This document shows, piece by piece, positions 27,578 through 37,800 of a DNA stretch of 64,000 bases. This stretch comes from Croceitalea rosinachiae (GTDB lineage: Bacteria; Bacteroidota; Bacteroidia; Flavobacteriales; Flavobacteriaceae), in NCBI RefSeq assembly GCF_031846445.1, contig NZ_JAVRHR010000002.1, positions 248,001 to 312,000 on the forward strand, written 5' to 3'. Within the stretch, counting starts at the first letter, position 1, and every line of letters begins with the position of its first letter. A model generated the notes under the pieces. It saw nothing but the letters and a program-made list of their open reading frames with translations, did not search any database and was not told the origin of the DNA. A program made the position numbers and the translations under genes.

Positions 27578-28768
27578 TTACTTTAAAAATTCAAATATTC
27601 CAGCCGCCCCTTGTCCTGTGCCAACACACATGGTCACCATACCATGTTTCCCTTGCATGTTTCGTTTACGCATTTCATCAAACAATTGAACGGATAATTT
27701 AGCTCCAGTACAACCTAGGGGATGGCCTAAAGCAATGGCACCACCATTTGGATTAATGATATCTGGATTAAGTTTCAATTCACGAATTACAGCCAATGAT
27801 TGCGAAGCAAAAGCTTCATTTAATTCAATCAATTCTATATTGTCTTGCTTTAATCCGGCTTGCTTTAATGCTTTAGGCACTGCTGCAACTGGACCAATTC
27901 CCATTATCCTTGGCGGAACTCCAGCCGCCGCATAATTAACCAGCCGTGCGACTGGCTCTAGATTTAATTCCTTAACCATTTCTTCGCTCATGACCATTAC
28001 AAATGCGGCACCATCACTAGTCTGAGAAGAGTTTCCTGCTGTTACACTACCGTTAGCGGCAAAGACTGGTCTTAATCTGGCCAAGGCCTCAATTGATGTG
28101 CCGGCTCTTGGGCCTTCATCTTTGGTCACGGTATATTTTTTTGATGCCTTTTTTCCTTTGCCATCTACATACGTTTGTTCTACTTCAATAGGAACTATTT
28201 GGTCTTGAAAACGGTCTTCTGCTAATGCTTTTAAAGCTTTCATATGAGAGTTGAAAGCAAACTCATCTTGGTCTTCCCTAGATACTTTGTATTCTTGCGC
28301 TACAGCCTCTGCGGTATTACCCATTCCCCAATAATAATCTTCATGACCAGATTTTACAATGTCATAATTTAATTCTGTTTTAAACCCGGTCATTGGAACA
28401 GAACTCATACTTTCGACACCGCCAGCTATAATACAATCTGCCATTCCAGCTTGTATTTTTGCTGTGGCAATTCCGATTGTTTCCAAGCCAGAAGAACAAA
28501 ATCTGTTTACTGTTACTCCTGGTACATCCACAATATCTAATCCCATTAATGAAATCAAACGGGCCATGTTTAAACCTTGCGAACCTTCCGGCATGGCGTT
28601 ACCTACAATGACATCATCAATTCTTTTTTTGTCAAAATCTGGAAGTTCATTAACTAGATGTGAGATAGTTTCTGCAGCTAGTTCATCAGCTCTTTTAAAA
28701 CGGAAGCCTCCTCTACCGGACTTACCCACTGCTGTACGATATCCTTTAACTATATATGCTGTTTTCAT
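27578..28768 (-). CDS. fadA: Acetyl-CoA acyltransferase (3-ketoacyl-CoA thiolase)
   Basis: A 396-residue thiolase that cleaves 3-ketoacyl-CoA to acetyl-CoA and a shortened acyl-CoA. The acyl-accepting cysteine lies in VNRFCSSGLETI, the histidine in NPNGGAIALGHPLGCTGAKL, and the second catalytic cysteine in MVTMCVGTGQGAAGIFE. The length is that of a full thiolase. It lies 4 bases after fadN and 24 before fadE, the same order as the fadNAE operon of Bacillus subtilis. Confidence 0.95.
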   Translation of the reverse strand: MKTAYIVKGYRTAVGKSGRGGFRFKRADELAAETISHLVNELPDFDKKRIDDVIVGNAMPEGSQGLNMARLISLMGLDIVDVPGVTVNRFCSSGLETIGIATAKIQAGMADCIIAGGVESMSSVPMTGFKTELNYDIVKSGHEDYYWGMGNTAEAVAQEYKVSREDQDEFAFNSHMKALKALAEDRFQDQIVPIEVEQTYVDGKGKKASKKYTVTKDEGPRAGTSIEALARLRPVFAANGSVTAGNSSQTSDGAAFVMVMSEEMVKELNLEPVARLVNYAAAGVPPRIMGIGPVAAVPKALKQAGLKQDNIELIELNEAFASQSLAVIRELKLNPDIINPNGGAIALGHPLGCTGAKLSVQLFDEMRKRNMQGKHGMVTMCVGTGQGAAGIFEFLK

Positions 28769-28772
28769 TATA

Positions 28773-31178
28773 TTAATTTCTAAGAGGTTTACCAGTTTTT
28801 AACATATGTTGAATTCGTTCCAAAGTTTTGCGCTCCGTACAAAGTGATAAGAAAGCTTCTCTTTCAATATCTAATAAGTATTGCTCAGAGACATAACTGG
28901 GTTCAGATAAATCTCCCCCGGCCATAACATAGGCCAGTTTATTGGCAATTTTCTTATCGTGTTCACTAATGTATTTACTAGCTTCCATCGCATCTGTTCC
29001 AACTAAGAACATACCTAAGGCTTGTTTGCCAAGTATCTTAACATCTTTACGTGCTGGAGGCTTAGTATATCCAGCTTCAGCCATTAGTTTGGCATATGCT
29101 TTTGCAGTAGCAATTTGCCGGTCTTTGTTGACTACAACAATATCTTTTCCTTTTTGTAAGATTCCTAAATCGAATGCTTCATATGCAGAAGTAGAAACTT
29201 TGGCCATCCCGATAGTTAAAAAGTACTCTTGCAAAATATTTAGTTCCACATCTCCTTTTCTAAAAGAATCTGATGCTCTTAATGCAAATTCTTTAGAGCC
29301 ACCACCACCAGGAATTACTCCAACACCAAATTCTACGAGACCTATATAAGTTTCTGCTGCTGCCACTACTTTATCTGCATGAAGGGATAGCTCACATCCT
29401 CCACCTAAACACATACCATGCGGTGCTGATACCGTAGGAATAGATGAATAACGCATGCGCATCATAGTGTCTTGGAACATTTTAATGGACATATTTAGCT
29501 CATCGTACTCTTGTTCCACCGCCATCATGAAAATCATTCCGATATTGGCTCCTACAGAAAAATTGGCTGCTTGATTACCAACGACTAAACCTTGGTAGTC
29601 TTTCTCCGCTAGGTCGATAGCCTTATTTAATCCTGCAAGTACGTCACCACCAATAGTATTCATTTTAGATTGGAATTCTACATTTAAAATTCCATCTCCT
29701 AAGTCTTCAACTACAACACCAGAGTTTTTAAAAACTTCTTTCGATTTTCTAATGTTATCTAAAATGATAAAGGCATCCTGCCCAGGAATTTTTACCATTT
29801 CCTTTTTAGGAATATCATAAAAATAGGTTGCACCATCTTTGACTGAATAGAATGAGGTAACTCCTGCAACTTTCATATCAGCGACCCATTTAGCAGCCTC
29901 TTGATTTTCTGATGCTATAAATTCTAATCCTTTATCTAGACCGACAGCATCCCAAATTTGGAAAGGACCATGTTCCCATCCAAACCCGGCTTTCATCGCA
30001 TCATCTATTTTATAAAGTTCTTCAGTTATCTCAGGTATACGGTGCGAAACATAAGCAAACAGTTGACCAAAACTCTTTCTGTAGAATTCGCCGGCTTTAT
30101 CCTTACCACTAGTTAAAACGGAAAATCGATCTACGACCTTATCAATAGTCTTTGTTAGTTCGAGGGTAGCAAATTTGGCGCTTTTCTTAGACCTATAGTC
30201 CATTGTATCTAAATCAAGGGTCAAGATTTCAGTCTTACCCTTTGTGTCTTTAGATTTTTTATAGAACCCCTGTCCTGTCTTGCTTCCTAACCATTTGTTT
30301 TCCATCATGGCGGAAATAAAATCAGGTAGGGCAAACAAAGCATGTCTTTCGTCTTCTTTACAATTTTCTGCTATACCATTGGCAACATGTACCAGAGTAT
30401 CAAGGCCAACCACATCAACCGTTCTAAAAGTGGCTGACTTTGGACGACCAATAACCGGTCCAGTTAGTTTATCAACCTCTTCCACAGTCATGCCCATTTC
30501 CTTTACTGCATGAAAAAGACTTTGAATACTAAAAATTCCAATTCTATTGCCAATAAAAGCAGGAGTGTCTTTGGCTACAACCGAAGTTTTGCCCAAAAAT
30601 TGCTCTCCATATCCGTTTAAAAACTCTAGAACAGAAGTATCAGTTTTTGGTCCAGGAATAATTTCAAATAGCTTTAGGTATCTCGCAGGGTTAAAGAAGT
30701 GTGTTCCGCAGAAGTGTTCTTGAAAATCGTCACTTCTTCCTTCACTCATAAAATTGATAGGAATTCCTGAAGTGTTTGAGGTAATTAGTGTTCCAGGAGT
30801 TCTATGTTTTTCTAGATTCTCAAAAACTATTTTTTTAATATCTAATCGTTCTACAACGACCTCAATAATCCAATCTACTTTTGCAACTTTTGCGATATCG
30901 TCTTCTAAATTACCAGTAGCGATCCGACTAGCAAATTTTTGATGATAAATAGGGGAGGGCTTGGATTTTAAAGCAGCAGTCAATGAATCATTCACCAAAC
31001 GATTTCTGACTACTTTATCCTCTAGCGTAAGTCCCTTTGCTTTCTCTTTTTCGTTCAATTCTCTAGGAACGATATCAAGTAATAAAACTTCAACACCGAT
31101 ATTAGCAAAATGGCATGCTATACCACTTCCCATGATACCCGAACCAATTACGGCAACTTTATTGATGTGTCGCTTCAT
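28773..31178 (-). CDS. fadN: 3-hydroxyacyl-CoA dehydrogenase/enoyl-CoA hydratase fusion (FadN type)
   Basis: An 801-residue bifunctional enzyme with the dehydrogenase first and the hydratase last, the reverse of E. coli FadB and the order of Bacillus FadN. The dehydrogenase half has the NAD-binding GSGIMGSGIACHFA at residues 12-25 and the CGTHFFNPARYLKLFE catalytic histidine region. The crotonase half (about 490-720) has SVGANIGMIF, GMCLGGGCELSLHAD and GLVEFGVGVIPGGGG, the last including a catalytic Glu. It performs hydration and second oxidation in beta-oxidation. It begins 14 bases after the marR gene. Confidence 0.93.
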   Translation of the reverse strand: MKRHINKVAVIGSGIMGSGIACHFANIGVEVLLLDIVPRELNEKEKAKGLTLEDKVVRNRLVNDSLTAALKSKPSPIYHQKFASRIATGNLEDDIAKVAKVDWIIEVVVERLDIKKIVFENLEKHRTPGTLITSNTSGIPINFMSEGRSDDFQEHFCGTHFFNPARYLKLFEIIPGPKTDTSVLEFLNGYGEQFLGKTSVVAKDTPAFIGNRIGIFSIQSLFHAVKEMGMTVEEVDKLTGPVIGRPKSATFRTVDVVGLDTLVHVANGIAENCKEDERHALFALPDFISAMMENKWLGSKTGQGFYKKSKDTKGKTEILTLDLDTMDYRSKKSAKFATLELTKTIDKVVDRFSVLTSGKDKAGEFYRKSFGQLFAYVSHRIPEITEELYKIDDAMKAGFGWEHGPFQIWDAVGLDKGLEFIASENQEAAKWVADMKVAGVTSFYSVKDGATYFYDIPKKEMVKIPGQDAFIILDNIRKSKEVFKNSGVVVEDLGDGILNVEFQSKMNTIGGDVLAGLNKAIDLAEKDYQGLVVGNQAANFSVGANIGMIFMMAVEQEYDELNMSIKMFQDTMMRMRYSSIPTVSAPHGMCLGGGCELSLHADKVVAAAETYIGLVEFGVGVIPGGGGSKEFALRASDSFRKGDVELNILQEYFLTIGMAKVSTSAYEAFDLGILQKGKDIVVVNKDRQIATAKAYAKLMAEAGYTKPPARKDVKILGKQALGMFLVGTDAMEASKYISEHDKKIANKLAYVMAGGDLSEPSYVSEQYLLDIEREAFLSLCTERKTLERIQHMLKTGKPLRN

Positions 31179-31192
31179 GAATATGTTATGGA

Positions 31193-31642
31193 TTAATTAG
31201 TTGTTGTTTTTGTATAAATATTTTTTTCTAAAATCAGTTTATTAATGACAGATATAGTTTTGAAAAAACCAACTAAATCGTTTTCATTAATATCTTCTTT
31301 TACCGCCTCATTAAATCGCAATACTACCTCTTTAGAATCCTTTCTTTTATCTAAACCAAGTTGCGTAAGATGAATCAAAACTCCACGCCCGTCGTTTGGA
31401 TTAGGTTTGCGAACGATGTACCCTTTTTCTTCAATACTCTTAAGAATTCTTGAAAGGCTGGTAGATTCCATTCCCATTTTTGGACCTAGAGCTGTACTAG
31501 GAGTACCTTTTTTTGGGTCAATACTCAACAAAGTAAATCCTATTGCCATGGTGAGACCATAGTTCTTAGCTTCTTCATTGTACATTTTTATTACTGCCTG
31601 CCATGTAGCTCTTAAAGCGTAGTCAATGGTCAAATCCTTCAT
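31193..31642 (-). CDS. MarR family transcriptional regulator of the fad operon
   Basis: A 149-residue winged-helix regulator; ALGPKMGMESTSLSRILKSIEEKGYIVRKPNPNDGR covers the recognition helix and wing (quoted here only as landmarks at about residues 55-90). The frame could extend 22 codons upstream, but that would run through the promoter and palindrome. MKDLTIDYALRATW at 31642 is the natural start. It is first in the marR-fadN-fadA-fadE operon. It probably binds the 26-bp palindrome in its own promoter and is released by an acyl-CoA or fatty acid; the ligand is inference. Confidence 0.88.
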   Translation of the reverse strand: MKDLTIDYALRATWQAVIKMYNEEAKNYGLTMAIGFTLLSIDPKKGTPSTALGPKMGMESTSLSRILKSIEEKGYIVRKPNPNDGRGVLIHLTQLGLDKRKDSKEVVLRFNEAVKEDINENDLVGFFKTISVINKLILEKNIYTKTTTN

Positions 31643-31660
31643 AGAACAAAAATTCGTCTT

Positions 31661-31668
31661 CAAAGATA
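31661..31668 (-). promoter_or_regulatory. -7 promoter box of the marR-fadNAE operon
   Basis: TATCTTTG on the minus strand matches TAnnTTTG perfectly and lies 18 bases upstream of the marR ATG. The region where the -33 element and spacer would be is filled by the palindrome at 31674-31699. No TTG stands at the usual distance, so the promoter may be weak or activator-shaped. Confidence 0.6.
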
Positions 31669-31673
31669 GTGAA

Positions 31674-31699
31674 AATTTATTATGCATGCATAATAAATT
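31674..31699. promoter_or_regulatory. Perfect 26-bp palindrome, candidate MarR operator
   Basis: AATTTATTATGCATGCATAATAAATT is identical to its reverse complement over all 26 bases (quoted in two halves: AATTTATTATGCA and TGCATAATAAATT). It begins 5 bases upstream of the -7 box, so bound protein would block RNA polymerase. Length and symmetry fit a MarR-family dimer. That it controls the fad operon is inference from position. Confidence 0.75.
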
Positions 31700-31871
31700 C
31701 AATGTCAAATTCTAAAAACGAGCTTATTGTTTACGAATTTTCTTTATTCTGATTTATGTGATATAATGCTATTTGTAAGAACGAACAAATAAGTTAGAAT
31801 AGAACACAGAGCCGACTAGAAGTATCTTCTGGTATTTTTTTAGTTCTTAAGCAGTATTTTTTCAAAAACAA

Positions 31872-33641
31872 TTAATACCCGTAAATATCATTGTATAGAT
31901 TGATATACTTTTCTTTGACTATTTTTCTTCTTAGTTTCATTGTAGGTGTCAAATGCCCTTCATCAATACTCCATACATCTGGCGTCAAGCGGAACTGTTT
32001 TACCTTTTCCCATTTGGCAAAGTCTGAATTTGCAATATCAATCTCTTCTTGAATTCTGGCGATTACTTTTTCATTGATTACGATATCGGAGTTTTCACCA
32101 AGAGTAACCTTATGGCGTTCTGCCCAATCATATAAAAACTCAAAATTAGGCTGTATTAATGCCGCTGGCATTTTTTCACCTTCGCCGACGACCATTAATT
32201 GTTCAATAAATCGTGATTGTTTAAAGCGATTCTCCAGTAATTGCGGAGCGACATATTTACCACCAGAAGTTTTGAACATTTCCTTTTTGCGATCGGTGAT
32301 TCTCAAAAATCCATCCGAATCAATTTCTCCAATATCTCCCGTATGAAAGTAGCCATCTTTTAATACTTCTGATGTTTTATCCGGATCTTTGTAATAGCCC
32401 ATCATAACATTTGGACCTTTGCATAAGATTTCACCATCATCGGCTATTTTGATTTCAACATCATTAATGATTCGTCCAACCGAACCGATTTTCCAACCAC
32501 CACCTAGCTCCTGATTTACTGAGATGACGGGTGAAGTTTCCGTTAACCCATAACCTTCCATGACCGGAATCCCGGCGGCACCAAATATCCGACCTAATCG
32601 CGGTTGTAATGCTGCACTACCAGAAACCATTGTAGTTAAATTACCGCCTAAACCTTCTTGCCATTTACTGAAAATTAATTTTCGTGCAAGCCCTAACTGC
32701 TTCTCATACCACCACCCATTGACACCATATGGTTCAAACTTTAGTCCCAGTTCAACAGCCCAGAAGAATATTTTTTTCTTTATTCCTTCCAGAGCGGTAC
32801 CCTTAGCAATTATGGAATCATATACTTTTTCCAAAAGACGAGGAACAACTGTCATGACATCTGGTTTTACCTCCTTAAGGTTATCACTGATTTTGTCCAA
32901 ACCTTCTGCAAAGTAAATGTTGATTCCACAGTACTGGTATAAGTACAAAATCATGCGTTCGAAAATGTGACAAACAGGCAGAAAGCTTAGAGAACTTGCT
33001 CCTGGTTCGAAAGGAACCCTTAGTTTACTTGCAATTACATTTGAAACAATGTTATTATGTGAAAGCATTACTCCTTTTGGCCTTCCTGTAGTACCAGAGG
33101 TATATATTAAGGTGGCCAAATCTTCGGGTTTGACCTTTAACTTTCTGTCTTCAACCTCTTCTTGATTGGAATTGTCTTTCCCTTTTTCTAAAACTTCTGT
33201 CCAATTCTTACAATTTTTTAGGTCATCAAATGAATATACATCCTTTAGTTTTTTTAGTTTACTGCTGATGCTCAACACTTTTTGCAATACTTCATCACAT
33301 GAAACAAAGCAATATTTAGCTTCTGAATGATTAAGCACATACTCATAATCTTCTTCAGAAATTGTTGGATAAATAGGTACATTTTGGGCGCCAATTTGTA
33401 AGATTCCAATATCACAAATATTCCATTCCGTTCGATTGGTCATTGATATGATAGCCACCTTATCATTAGGTTTTACACCCATTCGCAATAAACCGCGACT
33501 TATTGTATTGGCTTGGTCAATATATTCTTGGGTTGAGGTACTTACCCACTTACCATTTTTCTTAGTTGTAAAGGCCTTTTCGAGATTATGGTTTTCTTTT
33601 TGATAGTATGGAAAATCAAAAAGTCTGGTTACCGTTTGCAT
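31872..33641 (-). CDS. Long-chain fatty acid--CoA ligase (AMP-forming)
   Basis: A 589-residue member of the FadD15/ACSL-like branch of AMP-dependent synthetases. It has the P-loop-like YTSGTTGRPKGVMLSH, the adenine motif EGYGLTETSP, DGYFHTGDIGEID and the C-terminal hinge DRKKEMFKTSGGKYVAP. It activates fatty acids to acyl-CoA, the entry step to beta-oxidation, on the cytoplasmic side of the membrane. It is on the same strand as the fad operon, 229 bases upstream of marR, and probably has its own promoter. The palindrome is not repeated in front of it. Confidence 0.93.
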   Translation of the reverse strand: MQTVTRLFDFPYYQKENHNLEKAFTTKKNGKWVSTSTQEYIDQANTISRGLLRMGVKPNDKVAIISMTNRTEWNICDIGILQIGAQNVPIYPTISEEDYEYVLNHSEAKYCFVSCDEVLQKVLSISSKLKKLKDVYSFDDLKNCKNWTEVLEKGKDNSNQEEVEDRKLKVKPEDLATLIYTSGTTGRPKGVMLSHNNIVSNVIASKLRVPFEPGASSLSFLPVCHIFERMILYLYQYCGINIYFAEGLDKISDNLKEVKPDVMTVVPRLLEKVYDSIIAKGTALEGIKKKIFFWAVELGLKFEPYGVNGWWYEKQLGLARKLIFSKWQEGLGGNLTTMVSGSAALQPRLGRIFGAAGIPVMEGYGLTETSPVISVNQELGGGWKIGSVGRIINDVEIKIADDGEILCKGPNVMMGYYKDPDKTSEVLKDGYFHTGDIGEIDSDGFLRITDRKKEMFKTSGGKYVAPQLLENRFKQSRFIEQLMVVGEGEKMPAALIQPNFEFLYDWAERHKVTLGENSDIVINEKVIARIQEEIDIANSDFAKWEKVKQFRLTPDVWSIDEGHLTPTMKLRRKIVKEKYINLYNDIYGY

Positions 33642-33732
33642 ATTAAGTTTCTATTTGGTAATTGCAAAATAAGGAAAGGAAGTGGAATTTTAAAATGACA
33701 TTTCTAAAAAAGAGGCTAAATAATTAATAATC

Positions 33733-34188
33733 TCATAGTAAATGGAGTTTCATGCCTTCATGTGATGCAGCGAACCCCAGTTTTTCATAAAAAGCTAAGG
33801 CATCTGGTCTTTTCTTATCAGTTGTTAATTGAACTACATGAGCGCCTTTTTCTTTTGCTCTTGAAATGGCCCATTCAAAAAGTTTTTGACCAATGCCTTT
33901 TCCACGACAGTCCTCATGAACCCTTACAGCTTCTATTTGTGCTCTAATGCCACCTTGATAAGTCAAATATTGAATGAATGATAATTGAAGTGTTCCAATA
34001 ATGTTACCATCTTTACTTTCAATCACAATCAATTCTTGATTAGGGTCGTTTGAAATATTTTCAAAAGCCTTGCAATAAGTATATGGTAGCGGAATTTTAT
34101 AGTCTTCACGTTTGCTACCAAGTTTGTCATTGGCAATTATTTTAACTATTGATGCAACATCTTCTTTTTTTGCAGGTCGAATAATCAC
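33733..34188 (-). CDS. GNAT family N-acetyltransferase
   Basis: A 151-residue acetyltransferase with the acetyl-CoA loop R-G-K-G-I-G in VHEDCRGKGIGQKLFEWAI and the C-terminal ALAFYEKLGFAASHEGMKL. It resembles PhnO- or YjgM-like small GNATs; the acceptor is unknown. It is 3 bases after the DinB-like gene on the same strand, so both may be transcribed together. Confidence 0.85.
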   Translation of the reverse strand: MIIRPAKKEDVASIVKIIANDKLGSKREDYKIPLPYTYCKAFENISNDPNQELIVIESKDGNIIGTLQLSFIQYLTYQGGIRAQIEAVRVHEDCRGKGIGQKLFEWAISRAKEKGAHVVQLTTDKKRPDALAFYEKLGFAASHEGMKLHLL

Positions 34189-34191
34189 AGT

Positions 34192-34848
34192 TTATGCTAT
34201 TCTTGACTTGATAAACTTAAACTGACCATTGTGGTTTGACTCATGTTCACATACATGAAACCACTTGCAATAATTATTGGTTGGTCCCCATGGAAAGTTT
34301 GCATCAATAGACATTAACCAATCGTCGTCACGATTTTTAAACTCCGCCAATGTGAAGTCTCTGACCTGGGTCATTTCTTCTAGGTAATAGTCAAAAGGCC
34401 TCCCTTTAATTTCGTTACGCGCCTTCTCTCCAAGCCCTGATGCGACGGACCACTTTTTAGAATCTTCTTTTGACCAATCTCCCCAAGATTTGTTTTCAAA
34501 GGTGTGAATTTGATAGAAGCGTTCGGTAGCTGCTAAATGCATCAGCATTGCACCGATACTATTGGCATCATCATCTACCAAATAATCAAGGTCGGACACG
34601 CTCATATCTTTTACAGGAGAAAGGATAACCATACGCATCCAATTCATCATAGATACTAAAGTCCCTATTTGCGGTGTATAGCCTTCTTTTGGCCCAAAAA
34701 TGTTTACGTCGCTATCTTGACTAAACTTCGGTAAAGGTTGCAAATGGGGTGCTGCCATTACTCCTGTAGCGCCCAACGCTCCGAGGGTCAGTAATGATGT
34801 TTTTTTTATAAAATTTCTTCTATTGACTGATGGTGTATGCTCGTTCAT
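34192..34848 (-). CDS. DinB-like protein with Tat signal peptide
   Basis: A 218-residue protein. The N-terminus has a twin-arginine signal (N9-RRNFIKK-T, then the hydrophobic stretch LLTLGALGATGVMAA). The mature part is a DinB/YfiT-like four-helix bundle with the metal-histidine pattern: MLMHLAATERFYQ and HVCEHESNHNGQFKFI. Most DinB-family proteins are cytoplasmic, so export in folded, possibly metal-loaded form is unusual. Function unknown; some relatives are metal-dependent thiol transferases. It lies 30 bases after purL on the same strand. Confidence 0.75.
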   Translation of the reverse strand: MNEHTPSVNRRNFIKKTSLLTLGALGATGVMAAPHLQPLPKFSQDSDVNIFGPKEGYTPQIGTLVSMMNWMRMVILSPVKDMSVSDLDYLVDDDANSIGAMLMHLAATERFYQIHTFENKSWGDWSKEDSKKWSVASGLGEKARNEIKGRPFDYYLEEMTQVRDFTLAEFKNRDDDWLMSIDANFPWGPTNNYCKWFHVCEHESNHNGQFKFIKSRIA

Positions 34849-34878
34849 GGTTCTAGTTTGTTCGTTAAATCCTTGAAG

Positions 34879-37800
34879 TTACGAATTCTCTTCCACCCAC
34901 TGTCTTGCATTCACAAAAGCTTCTATCCACGGCGAAACTTTATCATTGCTTCTTTCCTTTGGATAGTACGCCCAGTTCCACGGAAAAATAGAGCGTTCAA
35001 TATGCGGCATAGTCACTAAATGTCGCCCAGTTTTATCACAAAGCATTGCAGTATTAAAATCACTTCCATTTGGATTTGCTGGATATCCCTCATAACCATA
35101 TTTGGCTACAATATCGAATTGGTCTTCTGAATTTGGTAAGCTGAATTTACCCTCACCATGCGATATCCAAACCCCGAGAGTCGTTCCTTCTAATGAAGAA
35201 AGCATGATGGAGTTGTTCTTTTGAATTTTGACAGAAGTAAAATTACTCTCATGCTTGCCTGAATCGTTGTAGGTCACTTTACCATGGGTTTGGTGTTCGG
35301 GATTAATTAAATCCAACTCCATGAACAACTGACATCCATTACAGATGCCAACGGAAAGGGTATTAGGTCTTGCAAAAAAGTCTTTGATAACTTTATTGGC
35401 ATGTTCATTGTATTTTATGGCTCCTGCCCAGCCTTTGGCACTACCTAGAACATCAGAATTTGAAAAACCACCTACAGCCCCTAAAAACTGAATATCCTTT
35501 AAGTCTTCACGACCAGAAATTAAATCAGTCATGTGAACGTCTTTGACATCAAAACCTGCCAAAAACATGGCATTGGCCATTTCTCGTTCTGAGTTACTGC
35601 CTTTCTCTCTTAAAATAGCTGCTTTTGGTCTGTTCTCGATACGATTTGCTGAAGACAAATCACTTGAACTGACGTTTTTCGGAAACGAATATTTTAAAGA
35701 CTGTACTTTATAGTTCTCATAACGATCTTTAGCCAAACCATTGGCTGTTTGCTTATTGTCTAGTAAGTACGAAGTCTTATACCAAATATCGCGTAGTGAG
35801 GCAATATTTAAACCAACTTCAACACCATGATTTTTAAGGCGTAGTTCTCCTTCAGAAATTACTTTTCCTAACTTATGGAATTCGATTCCTTTCGCTTCCA
35901 TAGCCGTTTCAGCATCGGTATCTTTAGTTTGAATAACCACTCCGATGTTTTCAGCAAATAGCACTTTAAGGGTATCCTGTTCACCGAAGGCGGTCAAATC
36001 TAGTTCAGCTCCTAAATTGTTATCAGCAAAGCAAAGTTCCAATAAGGTAGTTATCAATCCACCAGAACCAATATCATGCCCGGCAATAATTTGACCATCA
36101 ATATTTAATTGTTGTAACGCGTTAAATGCTGATTTAAAATAAGCAGCATCAGTAATGCTTGGGGCTTCGCTGCCAATACTATTTAAAATCTGTCCAAAAG
36201 AAGAACCACCTAGCTTAAAATCATCTTTTGATAAATTGATGTAGTAGATATCACCGCCATCTTTTTGCAGCACAGGTTCCACCACTTTTGTAATATCATT
36301 ACAATTACCAGCAGCAGAAATCACCACCGTCCCTGGAGCAATTACCTCTTGGTCTTTGTATTTCTGTTTCATGGATAGCGAATCCTTTCCAGTAGGTACA
36401 TTAATACCCAAGGCAATAGCGAATTCTGAAATAGCCTCCACGGCTTTGTATAAGCGCGCATCTTCGCCTTGGTTTTTACAAGGCCACATCCAATTTGCGG
36501 ATAATGAAACCGATAGCAGTCCGTCTTTCAAGGGTGCCCAAACCAAATTCGTTAAAGCTTCTGCAATACTATTTCTACTGCCAGCTACAGGATCTATTAA
36601 TCCTGAGATAGGGGAGTGGCCAATACTGGTTGCAATTCCTTCTTTTCCTTTAAAATCTAGCGCCATTACTCCAACATTGTTCAAAGGGAGCTGTAGTGGA
36701 CCTGTACATTGTTGCTTCGCAACCTTACCACCTACGCAACGGTCTACCTTATTGGTAAGCCAGTCTTTACAGGCTACTGCCTCTAGTTGTAAAACTTGTT
36801 CTAGATACTCATGAAAATACTCCAACGAATATTCCGCATCTTTATATTGGGTTTCTATGGTCGAGTCTTCCATAATGGTTTTAGGTGAGCTTCCGAACAT
36901 ATCCGAAAGGGCTAAATCCATTGGTTTTTGTTTTGTAGTACTAGATTCAAAGGTGAAGCGCTGTTCGGCAGTAACATCACCTACCTCATACATTGGGGAA
37001 CGCTCTCGATCTGCAATACGCTTTAAAAGTGAAGTGTCTTGTTGACCAATGACCAAACCCATTCGTTCTTGGCTTTCATTACCAATAATTTCTTTAGCCG
37101 ATAGTGTGGGGTCCCCAACGGGCAATTTATCCAAATCGATATATCCACCTGTGTCTTCAACAAGTTCAGAAAGACAATTTAAATGTCCGCCAGCCCCATG
37201 GTCATGAATTGACACGATAGGATTATCATGGCTTTCTACCATTCCACGAATAGCATTGGCGGCACGTTTTTGCATTTCGGGATTAGAACGCTGTACGGCA
37301 TTTAATTCTATAGCAGATTCAAACTCTCCTGTATCCGCACTTGAAACCGCGGCACCACCCATACCAATACGATAGTTATCGCCCCCAAGAATTACAATTT
37401 TATCGCCTTTGTTTGGGGTATCTTTTATGGCTTGCTCTGCTTTGCCATAACCAATACCGCCAGCTTGCATGATTACTTTGTCGTAGCCTAGGTTTTTTTC
37501 ACCTTCTTGGTGTTCAAAAGTTAGAACAGAGCCTGCAATTAATGGTTGACCAAACTTGTTGCCAAAGTCAGAAGCTCCGTTAGAAGCCTTTATAAGAATA
37601 TCCATTGGGGTTTGGTATAGCCAGGGCCGCGCTGGAAATGCTTTTTCCCAATCCCTATTTTCTTCTAATCGTGAATACGAGGTCATATACACTGCAGTAC
37701 CAGCTAAAGGCAAAGACCCTTTGCCACCAGCAAGCCTATCCCTTATTTCCCCACCAGAACCGGTCGCCGCGCCGTTGAAAGGTTCTACGGTAGTTGGAAA

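Noticed and set aside
31643..31708. N-terminal 22-codon extension of the MarR frame
   Set aside because: It would translate the -7 box and the palindrome; the family begins at MKDLTIDYALRATW.
36356..36814. 152-codon open frame on the plus strand within purL
   Set aside because: It is the antisense shadow of a well-conserved purL region, with no promoter or recognisable protein features.
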